DNA of 64,000 nt. Origin: Rana temporaria (lineage: Eukaryota; Chordata; Amphibia; Anura; Ranidae). Position numbers and translations under genes: made by a program. Where the stretch lies: assembly GCF_905171775.1 (NCBI RefSeq), contig NC_053495.1, positions 111,241,764 through 111,305,763 of the forward strand. Direction: 5' to 3'. The notes beneath the pieces are model-generated. The model was not told the DNA's origin, ran no database searches, and was given only the letters and a program-made list of their open reading frames with translations. Shown in pieces: positions 1-10,545 of this stretch; positions within the stretch are counted from its first letter, which is position 1, and every line of letters begins with the position of its first letter.

Positions 1-30
1 TGCGCCCATCTACCTGAATCTGGCTATTTA
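1..30. repeat. Right end of a Harbinger-type MITE (cut by window edge)
   Basis: The first bases match the right terminus of the MITE ending near 8482 (shared ATCTACCTGAATCTGG). Only the terminal repeat lies in the window, so the element itself runs off the left edge. Confidence 0.6.
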
Positions 31-170
31 TTTTTATACAAATAGGCCTGACCAAATGTTTTTTACCTGTAGCTGCCCAAAACATTGTATTTTGTGGGCA
101 AACAATGTTTGCTACGACTGATTACTTTGGCCACTAACCTGAAAGTTGCCATTTTAAATTGTCCAACCAG
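31..170. other. Unassigned AT-rich flank
   Basis: No coding frame or named repeat is visible. It may belong to the transposon that carries the Myb/SANT gene to its right. Confidence 0.4.
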
Positions 171-532
171 TCAATAAAAGCACATGGAGCAACGTGCAAG
201 TAATAATAAAAATAATAATAACACAGGAGAAATACTTTTTGCAAGGACTTTCTTGATCCTCCTGTATTGATCCTGCTCCCTCAGTTTCAGGTCTGACCAG
301 CGTTTCCTGAGCTGATCCTTGGATCGTTGTACCCCAAAATTCCTGTGCAGACTTCTCACAACTTTAATCATGATCTTGGCCTTTCTCACATTAGGGTTGG
401 TGTATGGCCCATGCTTCCCATTATAGTCGCTCCTTCTCAAGATGTCCACCATCTCTGCAAACGGGACATTTCTGGCTCTGGGCTTTCCTCATCGTTACTA
501 TAATTAACATGCACCTGCTGTGTCTCCGCCAT
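171..532 (-). pseudogene. Myb/SANT-like protein of a Harbinger-type transposon, decayed
   Basis: A minus-strand ATG at 532 opens an acidic leader (MAETQQVHV...). After a frameshift near 460-470 the frame continues into a Myb/SANT-like domain with FAEMVDILRR, RKAKIMIKVVRSLHRNFGV and KRWSDLKLREQDQYRRIKK. Such domains are typical of the second protein of PIF/Harbinger elements, which binds transposon ends and helps import the nuclease. The frame runs into AT-rich low-complexity sequence after KKVLAK, which may be an intron start or a truncation. No nuclease gene of this copy is in the window. The identification rests on the domain pattern; the exact family is uncertain. Confidence 0.6.
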
Positions 533-690
533 TTCATCTCCCACTGCGCACCAAAAGAGAAGGGGCGGGGAATATAATAGAATGAACTTCAGGGGCAGGC
601 GACGCGGGCAGAGTTTCACGCATATGCAGTGTATATAAAGCTAACACGTATGTGTCATAACTACGTTCTGTGTGCGGAGGAAGAAGGAAT
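533..690. promoter_or_regulatory. Possible divergent promoter with TATA box at 631-640
   Basis: GTATATAAAG at 631-640 lies between the minus-strand Myb/SANT frame and the plus-strand MADF frame. The position suits a promoter for the plus gene, and the short interval may serve both. This is inferred from motif and layout only. Confidence 0.4.
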
Positions 691-838
691 GGAAGTTACA
701 AACGTCCTATTTAAGGTAAAATTTAAACTTGAGAAATTGGTGGCCTATACTGCTTCAAGATTGAGGCCTATATTGGGATAAGATTGACAGTTTAGGCTGA
801 CCTAGTGTTTTTGTCTTGTGTTTTATCTTGCAGAAAAT

Positions 839-1278
839 ATGCAGGCATTTAAGGACCCCGAATTCCTGTCAGCTTTTATAGACAGATACAGGGAGATGAG
901 AAATTTATGGGAGCTGAAGCATGATACGTATAATAACCGAGCAGTAAGGAGGGCAACGATGGAGAAATTGCTCAAATTTGTCCAGACACGGATCCCCAAG
1001 GCAGACATGGAGATGTTGGTTAATAAAATTGCGAACTTGAGGAATATCTATAAAAAGGAGCACAATAAAATCCTCAAATCCCATAAATCAGGAGTAGCAG
1101 CCGCAAAAGTTTATGTACCCAGGCTGTGGTATTTCAACAAACTGCGTTTTCTGGATGACCAACTTGAGCCAGGGAATCACTTTCTAACCTTCCCTCCACC
1201 CTTCCCTCCACCTCAGCAGAGGGTGATGAGGAGCAACCTGGCCAAGACATCCTGGAGGATCTGGATCTGAACATCTAG
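839..1278 (+). pseudogene. MADF-domain (Myb/SANT-like) protein, first coding exon, frameshifted
   Basis: Starting at the ATG at 839, just after a splice-acceptor-like TTATCTTGCAG, the frame encodes a MADF domain: FKDPEFLSAFIDRYREMRNLW, then VNKIANLRNIYKKEHNKI, ending with YVPRLWYFNKLRFL. MADF proteins are DNA-binding factors, and some accompany PIF/Harbinger transposases. A one-base shift near 1183-1190 moves the reading to another frame. That frame continues with an acidic tail (SAEGDEEQPGQDILEDLDL) and stops at 1276-1278. A donor-like site near 714 suggests an upstream leader exon. The break makes this copy non-functional as it stands. Confidence 0.65.
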
Positions 1279-1590
1279 AGCCAGGTATAGTATTTTTATA
1301 CATATTTATTGTCCTATAATTATTTTTGGGAACTAGATGTTAGTATTGACATAATAATTAATCAAACAAACAGTGTTTTACATATCAATAGACAGTAGTG
1401 GCCAGAAATGATTGGGACAAGAATAAAAAATGCTGGGGTCAGAATGAGAGTCTTTTCTATTTATTACCATTCAAATTATTTTTGGGAACTAGATGTTAGT
1501 ATTGACAAACTAAAGATTATTCAATTAGTCATGAGCTGAAAATTGTGTGTGATTGATGAACCAAAAACTAAGTCCCTTTTTTATACACAG
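1279..1590 (+). other. Probable intron of the MADF gene
   Basis: AT-rich and without a coding frame. A short direct repeat (TTTTTGGGAACTAGATGTTA) occurs near 1325 and again near 1480. It ends in TTTTTTATACACAG, a good acceptor in front of the next open segment. Confidence 0.45.
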
Positions 1591-2147
1591 GAAGACCTCA
1601 TCCAGGACGAGGCTTTGGAATGTGGCAGCCAGGAGGAGGCAGAGGTGAGTGTCAGCCAGGAGGTGGCTGGGCCCAGTGGCAGCCAGCAGGTGGCTGGGCC
1701 CAGTGTCAGGCAGGAGGTGAATGGGCCCAGTGGCAGCACCCAATCACAGGTGCCTCCCCTCCGCCTTAGAACCAAAAGGCCCAGGAAAGTGAGTCACACA
1801 GAGGAGGCATCACTGAGACTCATTAGGGAGGCAACTGAGGTCCTCAGAGTCCCCCTCCAGATGCTGAAGAGGCCTATGGCTGTTATGTGACCACTAGACT
1901 GGCAAAAGTGGAGAAGGGCCAACACATCCTGTGTGAGGGGATTATTGGCCAGGCCCTTCAGAAGGCGGTGAGGGGCCAGCTGACTGAGACCACCCATCTA
2001 TGTGATCTCACCCATCCTCCTCCTTCTCCTCCTCTTGCCACAAGTCCACCACCAGAGCCACAGCCTGCAAAGAAGCGTGCAGTGAGGCGTGGAGGGAACG
2101 CTGCAGGGAAGGGTGGAGGGAATGCTGCAGGGAAGAAAAGAAAGTGA
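1591..2147 (+). pseudogene. C-terminal exon of the MADF-type protein, frameshifted
   Basis: The exon opens with EDLIQDEALECGSQEE and then imperfect repeats of SQEVAGPSGSQ. It continues with a basic patch (LRLRTKRPRKVSH) and a helical segment (EEASLRLIREATEVLR). A one-base shift near 1855 joins it to a second frame (RLAKVEKGQHILCEGIIGQAL), which ends in a proline-rich then glycine/lysine-rich tail stopping at 2147. The last 15 or so codons read antisense through an inverted MADF copy, so the annotated C-terminus is probably accidental. The repeat motif resembles the QEVAG repeats of the Harbinger Myb gene at 58.6-59.7 kb, which suggests related transposon families. Confidence 0.5.
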
Positions 2148-2363
2148 TTGCCTGGCTTCAGTCTGGTCTGACAGAAGACGCAGTCTGTTGAAGTACCACA
2201 GCCTGGGTACATATATGTCTTCTGCTGCTGCTCCTGATTTCTGGGATTTGTGGACCAGATTGTGCTCCCAATTATATGGACTCAAGATACCAATTTTATT
2301 TTCCATACTCTTGATGTCTGCCTTGGGGTCCAAAGGCTTGGCAAATTCAAGCAATTTCTCCAT
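2145..2363 (-). pseudogene. Inverted fragment of a MADF-domain exon
   Basis: On the minus strand this reads MEKLLEFAKPLDPKADIKS, then HKSQKSGAAAEDIYVPRLWYF. It matches the second half of the MADF domain at 958-1180 on the opposite strand. The N-terminal half is missing. It lies tail-to-tail against the forward gene and overlaps its 3' coding end. Confidence 0.6.
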
Positions 2364-2399
2364 TGTTGCCTTCCTATTTTGTTACCCAGAATAAATTGA

Positions 2400-2720
2400 T
2401 ATTGTTTTTACTTAAAATACTTGCCTATGTGTTTTTCTTAAAAAAGGACAGTTTGTGAGTAGGCAGGTACATTTCATAAATACAATGTCATATTAATACA
2501 TTAATTAAGGGACACCAACCAACCTCCTTGAGGTAAAAAAAATACAAGATAATAATGGTATTGTGGTAACTTGACCAAACAAAAAAAAATATGGAGATCA
2601 CAAGAAAATATTAATGCCAAAAAAAAAAAAGTTTTGGAGATCTTGATTAAAATCACAGGAAAAAAAAAAGATATGGAGATCTAGCTTTAAAATCAAATAC
2701 AAATATTCATGAGATCACAA
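2400..2720. other. A-rich low-complexity DNA
   Basis: Several decayed copies of an AATATGGAGATCACAAGA-like phrase and A-runs. No gene or bounded element is seen. Confidence 0.5.
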
Positions 2721-3004
2721 GAAACAATAAAGAAATAAGTTTGTCCGAACTCTGTGTGAACATCAGCAGCAAAACAACTTCTTTATTGTAGCATTAGAAA
2801 GAAGAAAACAATTGCGCTGCATTAATGAATGAATGTGATGAATTGATGAATGTGCTATCTCCATTACGAACGCTAGTTTTACCAGTTCGAGCGCTTCCGT
2901 CTCGTAATTTACTCTGAGCATGCATGTTTTTTTCTCCGTCGGAGTTCCACACAGAGGAACGGAATTTCTGATAGAAAAATGTTCTTTCTAAGTCGGAGCT
3001 TATC
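2721..3004. repeat. Fragment of a short MITE related to the 34.2 kb copy
   Basis: Shares CTGAGCATGC, TTTTTTTCTC and CGGAGTTCC..ACAGA.GAACGGAATTTC with the MITE at 34202-34550. The ends are missing. Confidence 0.5.
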
Positions 3005-3005
3005 C

Positions 3006-3543
3006 TTATGCCGCGTACACACGATCATTTTTCAGCATGAAAGAAAACAACGTTTTTCATCGTGAAAAAAAACAACGTTTTCCCAACTTCATCATTAAAA
3101 ATGCTCTAGCAAAGCGCGGTGACATATGACACGTACGACGGCACTATAAAGGGGAAGTTCCATTCGCCTTTGGGCTGCTTTAGCTGATTCAGTGTTAGTA
3201 AAAGACGATTCGCACTTTTCAGTCTGTTACAACCTGATGAATGTGCTTACTCCATTCAGAACGGTAGTTTTACCAGAACGAGCGCTCCCGTCTCATAACT
3301 TGCTTCTGAGCATGCGCAGGTTTTTTTAACGTCGTTTTAGCCCACACACGATCATTTTTTACTACCCGAAAGACGACATTGTTTAAAACGACGTTAAAAA
3401 ATGCAGCATGTTCGAATTTTTTTTTGTCGTTTTTCAGAAGATGAAAAATTATGTGCAGCCCACACACGATCATTTTAAATGACGTTTTTAAAAACGTCGT
3501 TTTTTTTTTCATGCCGAAAAATGATCGTGTGTACGCGGCATGA
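3006..3543 (+). mobile_element. MITE with ATGCCGCGTACACACGATCA ends, copy 1
   Basis: Terminal inverted repeats ATGCCGCGTACACACGATCA and its complement bound about 0.54 kb of non-coding DNA. The centre carries GAGCATGCGCAGG. No transposase frame is present, so it is non-autonomous. It lies head-to-head with copy 2. Confidence 0.7.
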
Positions 3544-3547
3544 CACT

Positions 3548-4089
3548 TATGCCGCGTACACACGATCATTTTTCGGCATTAAAAAAAAGTTGTTTTTCAA
3601 AAATGTCATTTAATATGATCGTGTGTGGGCTTCACATCATTTTTCAGGTTCTGAAAAACGACAAATTTTTTTTCCGAACATGCTGCATTTTTTAACGTCT
3701 TTTTAAACTATGTCGTTTCTCGGGTTGTAAAAAAATGATCATGTGTGGGCTAAAACGACGTAAAAAACCTGCGCATGCTCAGAAGCAAGTTATGAGACGG
3801 GAGCACTCGTTCTGGTAAAACTACCGTTCATAATGGAGTAAGCACATTCATCACGCTGTAACAGACAAAAATGCGCAAATCGTCTTTTACTAACACGGAA
3901 TCAGCTAAAGCAGCCCAAAGGCGAATGGAACTTCCCCTTTATAGTGCCGTCGTACGTGTTGTACGTCACTGCGCTTTGCTAGAACATTTTTTAAAAACAA
4001 TGGTGTGTGGGCTACGTCGTTTTAATGATGAAGTTGGAAAACGTAATTTTTTAAACATGCTGAAAAATTATCGTGTGTATGCGGCATAA
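3548..4089 (-). mobile_element. MITE with the same ends, copy 2, inverted
   Basis: The internal sequence is the reverse complement of copy 1 (for example CCTGCGCATGCTCAGAAGC against GCTTCTGAGCATGCGCAGG). The two copies are separated by only a few bases and together form a 1.08 kb inverted repeat. A third, split copy lies at 56462-61010. Confidence 0.7.
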
Positions 4090-4336
4090 CGGTCTGTAGG
4101 TGTTGATCTTCGAGGAAAAAATGGAGAATGAAATGGGGGAAGGTAGCTCTCAGTCAAACTTTTATAGAGATAAACAGGTCTTGTGGGTGGATTAGGGCTG
4201 CGCATCTTCACCGGTCTCACCATTCGATGCGATTACGATTATCAAGTCCACGATTCGATTCGATTCTGCGATGCATCATGATGAATCACGATTGCAGCGC
4301 AAGTGCGCATGGCTCTCCCCCCAAAATACTAAAGAA

Positions 4337-4915
4337 GATGATCAGAGACTGCAGACGTGGTACAGGAGATGATCAGAGACTGCAGACATACTACAGGAGA
4401 TGATCAGAGACTGCAGACATAGTACAGGACATGGTCAGAGACTGCAGACATGATATAGGAGATGATCAGAGACTGCAGACATGCTAAAGGAGATGATCAG
4501 ACACTGCAGACATGCTACAGGAGATGATCAGAGACTGTGGACATGCTACAGGAGATGATCAGAGACTGCGGACATGCTACATGAGATGATCAGAGACTGT
4601 GGACATGCTACAGGAGATGATCAGAGACTGTGGACAGACATGCTACAGGAGATGATCGGAGACTGTGGACATGCTACAGGAGATGATCAGAGACTGTGGA
4701 CAGACATGCTACAGGAGATGATCAGAGACTGCAGACATGCTACAGGAGATGATCAGAGACTGTGGACATGCTACAGGAGATGATCAGAGACTGCGGACAT
4801 GCTACATGAGATGATCAGAGACTGTGGACATAGTACAGGAGATGATCAGAGACTGTGGACATAGTACAGGAGATGATCAGAGACTGTGGACATAGTACAG
4901 GAGATGGTCGCACAT
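4337..4915. repeat. Minisatellite, 31-bp unit, about 18 copies
   Basis: The unit is GATGATCAGAGACTGCAGAC followed by ATGCTACAGGA, with a CAGAC/TGGAC variant and some 35-bp units. Start-to-start spacing of GATGATC at 4337, 4368 and 4399 gives the 31-bp period. An open frame through it (MLQEMIRDCG...) is a by-product of the repeat. Confidence 0.85.
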
Positions 4916-5183
4916 GTTAAAGAACCCTAATTGATGCACAGACAGCAGTTCAGTTCTACTTCAATAGTTCCCAGATTCAGTCCCAGGAAGCTAAAATATG
5001 ATGGGTAACACTGCCCGCTGCACTTTACCCACTGATTTTTTTCAGGCCCCACTCACACCTATGAAGGTGCAACAGAGCAGTTTTGTGGATCACGCTTAGG
5101 GCAGCTTGAAAAATCGCACAAAAGTGCATGATGCTTTATAATTCATAGCACACCAAAACGCATGACACTTTATCACACACTTT

Positions 5184-5905
5184 GGGGCAGATTCAGATAG
5201 GTCAGCGGATCTTTAGATCCGCGTAACCAATCTAATTTACGTTACGCCGCCGCAAGTTTTTCAGGCAAGTGCTTTATTCAGAAAGCACTTGCCTGTAAAC
5301 TTGCGGCGGCGTATCGTAAATCCCCCGGTGGAATTCAAATTTGCCGGGTAGGGGGCGTTTAAAATTTAAATCAGGCGCGTCCCCACGCCGAACGAACTGC
5401 GCATGCGCTGTCCGTAAGCTTTCCCAGCGTGCATTGCTCCAAATGACGTCGCAAGGACGTCATTGGTTTCGACGTGAGCGTAACTTACGTCCAGCTCGTT
5501 TTTGAATCGACTTACGCAAACGACGTAAAATTTCAAAACTCGGCGCGGGAACAACGGCCATACTTAACATAGGATACCCCTCACATAGCAGGGGTAACTA
5601 TACACCGGAAAAAGCTGAACGCAAACGACGTAAAAAAAATGCGCCGGGTGGTCGTTCGTTTCTGAATCGGCGTAAATCCTCATTTTCATATTCGTCGCGT
5701 AAAAAAAACGAAACGCCACCTAGCGTCCGGCCTGGAATTGCAGCCTAAGATCCGACGGTGTAAGTCACTTACACCTGTCGGATCTTAGGGATATCTATGC
5801 GGAACCTGATTCTATGAATCAGGCGCATAGATACGACCGACAGAACTCAGAGATACGACGGCGTATCAGGAGATACGCCGTCGTATCTCTTTCTGAATCT
5901 GCCCC
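5184..5905. mobile_element. Harbinger-type MITE
   Basis: Ends GGGGCAGATTCAG and CTGAATCTGCCCC are perfect inverted repeats with TTT on both sides (5181-5183 and 5906-5908), a 3-bp duplication. The sub-terminal arms carry TTACGC/GCGTAA and GATACGCCG motifs like the autonomous copy at 56.6 kb. It is non-coding. Confidence 0.75.
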
Positions 5906-6242
5906 TTTGTGTGCATGGGAGGTGCTGTGTGCCTGGACAATTCACTACAAATCCCATCATATAACTTTTATTATGAAGGTATTCAGTGTAAAAGTCACAG
6001 CCTGCTGGTGGGCAATACAACCATTTGTTCCTGAACAATAACCTGCATAGGCCATCATTACCAGAGGAGGTATAGAGTACACATAGGGGGGGGGGGTCAA
6101 ATGGCAGGACAATAGGAGGTGATGGAGGAGATCACACACTGATGATGAAGCCTCCCTGACCTGTACACAAAGCTGGGACAGTCTCTCCCCTCCAAGATTC
6201 AGGAAGGAGCCGTTCACTGACAATTCCAGCTGCTGCTCTACA

Positions 6243-6637
6243 TAGGGTTGCCACCTTTTCTTCAAGCCAAACCCGAACACTTTAGCGGCACAGGGCACGT
6301 TTTTTTTTTCCGTAGTATACACATGCGGATAATAAAAGACCTGGGGCACCTTTGGGTGCCTCAAGGACAGTGGTATTTCAGCGCGCTGCGGCAAACAGTG
6401 GGTGTGGCCCAACTGCTCTTGCTGACATTGTGGCTCCCCCTCAGTGATGCCAAACCTGCCCCCAGACAGCGGCCCACATCTCCCGAATGGCAACAGATTT
6501 TTGTGTGACTACCTCAGTTACTTGGGGAGCCACAGCCCAGTCTAAATAATTTGTCCGGGTTTCAGGCAGACTGAAACCTGGACACAAGATCCCAAACCCG
6601 AACTGTCCGGGTGAATCCTGGACAGGTGGCAACCCTA
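6243..6637. mobile_element. hAT MITE with perfect 8-bp duplication
   Basis: TAGGGTTGCCACC at the left and GGTGGCAACCCTA at the right are inverted repeats. GCTCTACA is present on both sides (6235-6242 and 6638-6645). The element is 395 bp and non-coding. Confidence 0.85.
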
Positions 6638-7065
6638 GCTCTACAGTGTCTCCAGGGCGACTCAGGCTGGGCTACAGGTCCTGGCAGATCCGTAGATGTT
6701 ATCACGGTACAAGCCATAGGAAAAGCTCTGTGCACCGGAGTTCTCTACAGAATGTTGTAAATACGCTACAGATAATTATACAATAATTGATAGCGATGTA
6801 TTTATTTTTTATAATACACAGTCTATATTTGTTAGTAGTTTACTTAGCTGACAGGACCTGCCTCCTCTAGCAGGCTGCAATCTGTAGTGCGGATCACGGA
6901 TCAATGAAGACGAGAGAAGGTAACATCTGAACGGAGCGCTCTCCCGGGAGGGGCGGGGACGGGGGCGGGGCTAAACATCGATTATCATGGTCGCATGCAT
7001 CGGTGCCACATCGGGGACACTCGAATCGCGATGCACCGATGCAGTGAATAAATTTGACACCCCTA

Positions 7066-7758
7066 GTGAATATAGGGGCAGAGCTATATCATATGTATGA
7101 TATGTATGCTGCCATGTTGGCGTCAGGAAAAGTTATTTCAAGAGGTTCAGTGTTCAAAAATGATTGAGAAAGCCTGTTTGCAGCCTTTTTATCTCATTAG
7201 TTAATTGCTTAGTGATGTGCTTTGAGGTGGAATCTAAAGCGTTATGCAGTATAGTTTCAGAATTGCTCCAACAGACTGGGGTTGTCACTGGGGTATGGTG
7301 ACAAGATGTTGAAGGGAGTCGTCAAGGGAGTTATTAAAGTACCCCTACATGGTCCTGGTCCTTTTACTGAAAAGCAGGCTTACCAGCACTATCTTACCCA
7401 AGGCTCTAGTCAGGGCCTCCTTGGTGGAAAGAGCATTTCCAGCATTTAGCCTTCATGACAGTGCTTGGAATCCTATTTTCCTGTACCCTGACAGACTGTT
7501 GGAAATCCTTTTCATCATGGTGTTTTCAGCATATGACAGCTAAAAATCCAGAGTGTCGTCTGTGTAACAAGGAGCTGATCGAAAAAGTGGCCAACTGGAT
7601 TGACCAGGTCCACACCTGTTCACACAGGTCCACACTAATTCTTCACATTTATTTATATTTCACATAAAATAGACCACTGTATCTGGGTCCCAATTTCTAT
7701 GAAGATTACTTTATTGTGGACTGACAGCACCGGAGACTCAGTGACTTGTTACAGACCA
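7066..7758. other. Unassigned stretch
   Basis: No element ends or domain are recognised. Two overlapping short frames (7349-7543 and 7455-7667) contain ECRLCNKELIEKV, a faint zinc-knuckle-like string, but nothing supports a gene. Confidence 0.4.
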
Positions 7759-8482
7759 GGGCCCAGATTCACAAAGACTTACGCCGACGTATCTATTGAT
7801 ACGCCGCGTAAGTCCACGGATGCGCCGTCTATCTTGCGCCGTATTCAGCAAGCAAGATACGCCTCAATTTTGGCTTCCTACGACCGACGTAAGTCTCCTA
7901 CACCGTTGTATCTTGGGTGCATATTTACGCTGGCCGCTAGGGGCGCTTCCATTGATTTACGCGTTGAATATGTAAATGAGCGAGATACGCCGATTCACGA
8001 ACGTACTTACACCCGTCGCAGTAATCGATGCCGTTTACGTAAGGCGTTTTTTCGGCATAAAGATAAACCACCAAAAAGGAGGTGCATCCCATGCAAAGGT
8101 ATGGACGTCGGAACAGCCGTCGTTTTTTACGTCGTTTACGTAAGTCGTACGTGAATGGGGCTGGGCGTAGGTTACGTTCACGTCATAGGCATTGAGCCGT
8201 CGTATGTTAGGGCGTATATTCGACGTGATTCTGAGCATGCGCGCGCATGCTCCGTTCGTTCGGCCCTTCATTTACATGGGGTCACGGTTAATTTAAATGT
8301 AGCACGCCCACTACCTGCCTACTTTGAATTAGGCGGGCTTACGCCGGCCCATTTTACGCCGTAACTTTGGGAGCAAGTGCTTTGTGAATACTGCTCTTGC
8401 CTCTCAGAGTTACGTCGGCGTAGCGCATATGAGATGCGCTACGCCGGAACAAAGATGCGCCGATCTACCTGAATCTGGCCCC
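7759..8482. mobile_element. Harbinger-type MITE
   Basis: Left end GGGCCCAGATTCACAAAG; right end ...TACCTGAATCTGGCCCC. The arms contain repeated TTACGCCG and TACGTAAG motifs like the other Harbinger MITEs here. No coding capacity. Confidence 0.7.
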
Positions 8483-9178
8483 ATATGTTCTCGGAGCTGC
8501 CATTTGTTTGCGAGAACAATGTGCACCTAAAGCTTCACATTATATCACTTACATTCACCACATCCCCTACCACCATAGATAAAATTATTTAGGCATACAC
8601 TGGTTAGGTCTATTATTTATGATTAAAACGGAACTGCTGCTGGCCAGTTTTACTACTGTATACTTTGCATGATCTTAAAGCAGGGGTTCACCCAAAACAT
8701 TTTTTTTTAGCGGAGTTGTTAGAATGACAATCGGCTGTTTTTTTTAATCTCCTTGCCGTACATACCGTTTTATATATATGTGTTCTCCGCGGCTTCCGGG
8801 TATAATCTGCGGGACTTAGCGTTTTCATAAATCGGTTTCACATGCAAATATGCAATGCCAATGAATGCTGCTGCAGAAGCTGTACACCATGTACAGCTTT
8901 AAAGCACCTTCCAAGCATGTTAATAAAAGGGTTTGTATATTTTTAATATTGTCTTCTAAGCTGCATAAAAAGATGCTCTCCCTGTATGGTATTTTGTTTT
9001 TACATTTTTCTTGCATTGGTACATATCTGCCATGGCAATGCCTACCTTCCCACATCTTATTTGCACAGTAGTCTGTTTAATATCCCTAAAAATTGCCATA
9101 ATTTAATAATGGGATTCACCTCCCTCAGACTTTAACCAGTTGCAGACTCTGGGCGTATTAGACACGCCCCAAACAAAA
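8483..9178. other. Unassigned stretch with a repeat-like start near 8676
   Basis: TTAAAGCAGGGGTTCACCC near 8676 looks like the end of a dispersed repeat, but I cannot find its partner. No gene is visible. Confidence 0.35.
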
Positions 9179-9258
9179 TGTCATCATTGTACATGTGACA
9201 GTGTTCCTGTCCCTTTTTTTACCCAATCTGCCTGGTCATGACTGGACTTGGAGACTTA
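9179..9258 (+). pseudogene. LINE E fragment: end of endonuclease region of ORF2
   Basis: In the third frame this gives VHVTVFLSLFLPNLPGHDW followed by TWRL, like the end of the endonuclease domain of L1/Tx1 ORF2. The frame continues directly at 25619 once the MITE is ignored, across a TTA duplication. Confidence 0.55.
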
Positions 9259-9534
9259 AGCCTCGTACACATGATCGGATTTTCCGCTGACAAAACGTCA
9301 AACGTTTGTCCGAAGGGAATTGGCCAGGAACTTGTCTTGCATACAAATGGCACACAATTGTTGGCCAACAAACACGAACATAGTGGGGGCATGGTTGCGC
9401 GCGAGAGAAATGGCAGTTTAAGCCTAGAGCCCTCTCCAACGGCCGGACAAATACAGTAATCAGGCAGGTTCCCCACTCCATCGAGACCCCACGAGTCCCG
9501 CAGGAGAAAGGAGAAGAGAAACCTCCAAAAGCTC

Positions 9535-9849
9535 ATGGCCCTGTCGTTCATGCCTGATCGGAGGGGTGACAGGCAAGATGGCGCCGCCAGAGCTGCCGCG
9601 CGGCCATTAACGGCATATGCCGACCTTCCAAGCAGCAATCCGAAGGACACAGATGGAGGATTATCATCTCCCCCCCTCGCCATCTCTCCTCTGCTATCTT
9701 CGGTCTCACAGAGCCCTGCAAAAGCGTGGATGCGCTTGGATTCTGACCCCCAGGCCGGAACCGCAGTCAGTACTGCCTTACATAATGCACATGCTATATC
9801 ATCTCTGCAATTATCCATAGCGGCATTCCCCACATCAGGACAGCCTGTC
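9535..9849 (+). pseudogene. LINE A ORF1, N-terminal part
   Basis: This open frame is rich in alanine, proline and serine (GAARAAARPL, SSPPLAISPLLSS), as in the unstructured N-terminus of L1/Tx1 ORF1 proteins. These are RNA-binding chaperones that coat the LINE transcript. The true start is uncertain; ATG 9535 is the first in this frame. The frame is interrupted at 9849 by a solo LTR. It is carried on by the 19 bases between the two LTRs and then from 11361. Confidence 0.55.
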
Positions 9850-10521
9850 TGTCAGGGAACCAACCGTGGAAGAGCTGTCAGTCGTGCTCTTCACGGACCA
9901 GCAAGCGCAGTGCGCATGCGCGCGCAAACGGGCAACAACTCTGCAAATCCTGTATTCTTCACTGCGCGCGCGTGTGCGCCAGTATGCACGCAATGCGGGC
10001 GGGACTCCTGGCGTCAGTGCCCTATTTAAAGACTTGCTGCAGCAGTTACCAACTGCTGCATGATCGTTGGCCTTTGTGTGTTCCTGAGCCCTTGTTCCTG
10101 TGTTCCTGTTTACCCGTTGACGACCCGGCTTGCATGACCTGACTTCTCCAGTGTATGACCCCGGCTTGTCTTTCGGATTACCCTCATCCTGTTCCTGCCT
10201 GATTGTTCCAGTGTATGACCTCGGCTTGCCTTCTGACCTACTCCAACTACATCCAGCTTCCCGTGCATGACTTCCGGCTTGGCTCCTGACTCCGCCCCTG
10301 GGTTTCCCTGCGTACCTACCTCATCTGGTACTTCCGTGGTACCCCTGCCTAACTACGTCTCCTGGTGGATAGCTGAGCTTCTACACCTTCTCAGCAAGTC
10401 GCAGCTGGCAACCCCTGCATCTCCGGGCACAGCACCCCCTGTCTCACCTCCAGGGAGCGTTCTGCACTCAGTCGCAAGGGAAGCCCTCTTAGCACTTCGG
10501 CCTCTGGTAAGGTACGTGACA
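9850..10521 (+). mobile_element. Solo LTR, TGTCA...TGACA, duplication CTGTC
   Basis: CTGTC flanks it on both sides (9845-9849 and 10522-10526). It starts TGTCAGGGAAC and ends ACGTGACA, and CTATTTAAAG near 10021 serves as a TATA-like box. It is GC-rich around 9900-9990 (GCGCGCGCGTGTGCGCC). The size and 5-bp duplication fit an LTR retrotransposon. The insert at 27228-27894 has the same ends in the opposite orientation. Confidence 0.8.
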
Positions 10522-10545
10522 CTGTCCTCGACACCACGATGAAGG

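Larger units (their letters stand above)
4193..7065. mobile_element. hAT-like element with minisatellite and two nested inserts
   Basis: The left end TAGGGCTGCGC... and right end ...GACACCCCTA face each other. Both are followed internally by GATGC/ATCG-rich inverted sequence (left ATTCGATGCG, right CGCGATGCACCG). TAGGG-type ends are usual for hAT MITEs. I do not see a clean 8-bp duplication (flanks GGGTGGAT and GTGAATAT). There is no transposase. The body holds a 31-bp minisatellite, a Harbinger MITE and a second hAT MITE. Confidence 0.5.

Noticed and set aside
4337..4915. Regularly spaced repeats that could suggest a CRISPR array
   Set aside because: The unit repeats directly with no unique spacers, and the context is a eukaryotic transposon.
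7349..7667. Two overlapping short frames, possible host exon
   Set aside because: No splice context, no recognised domain and no conserved relative in the window.
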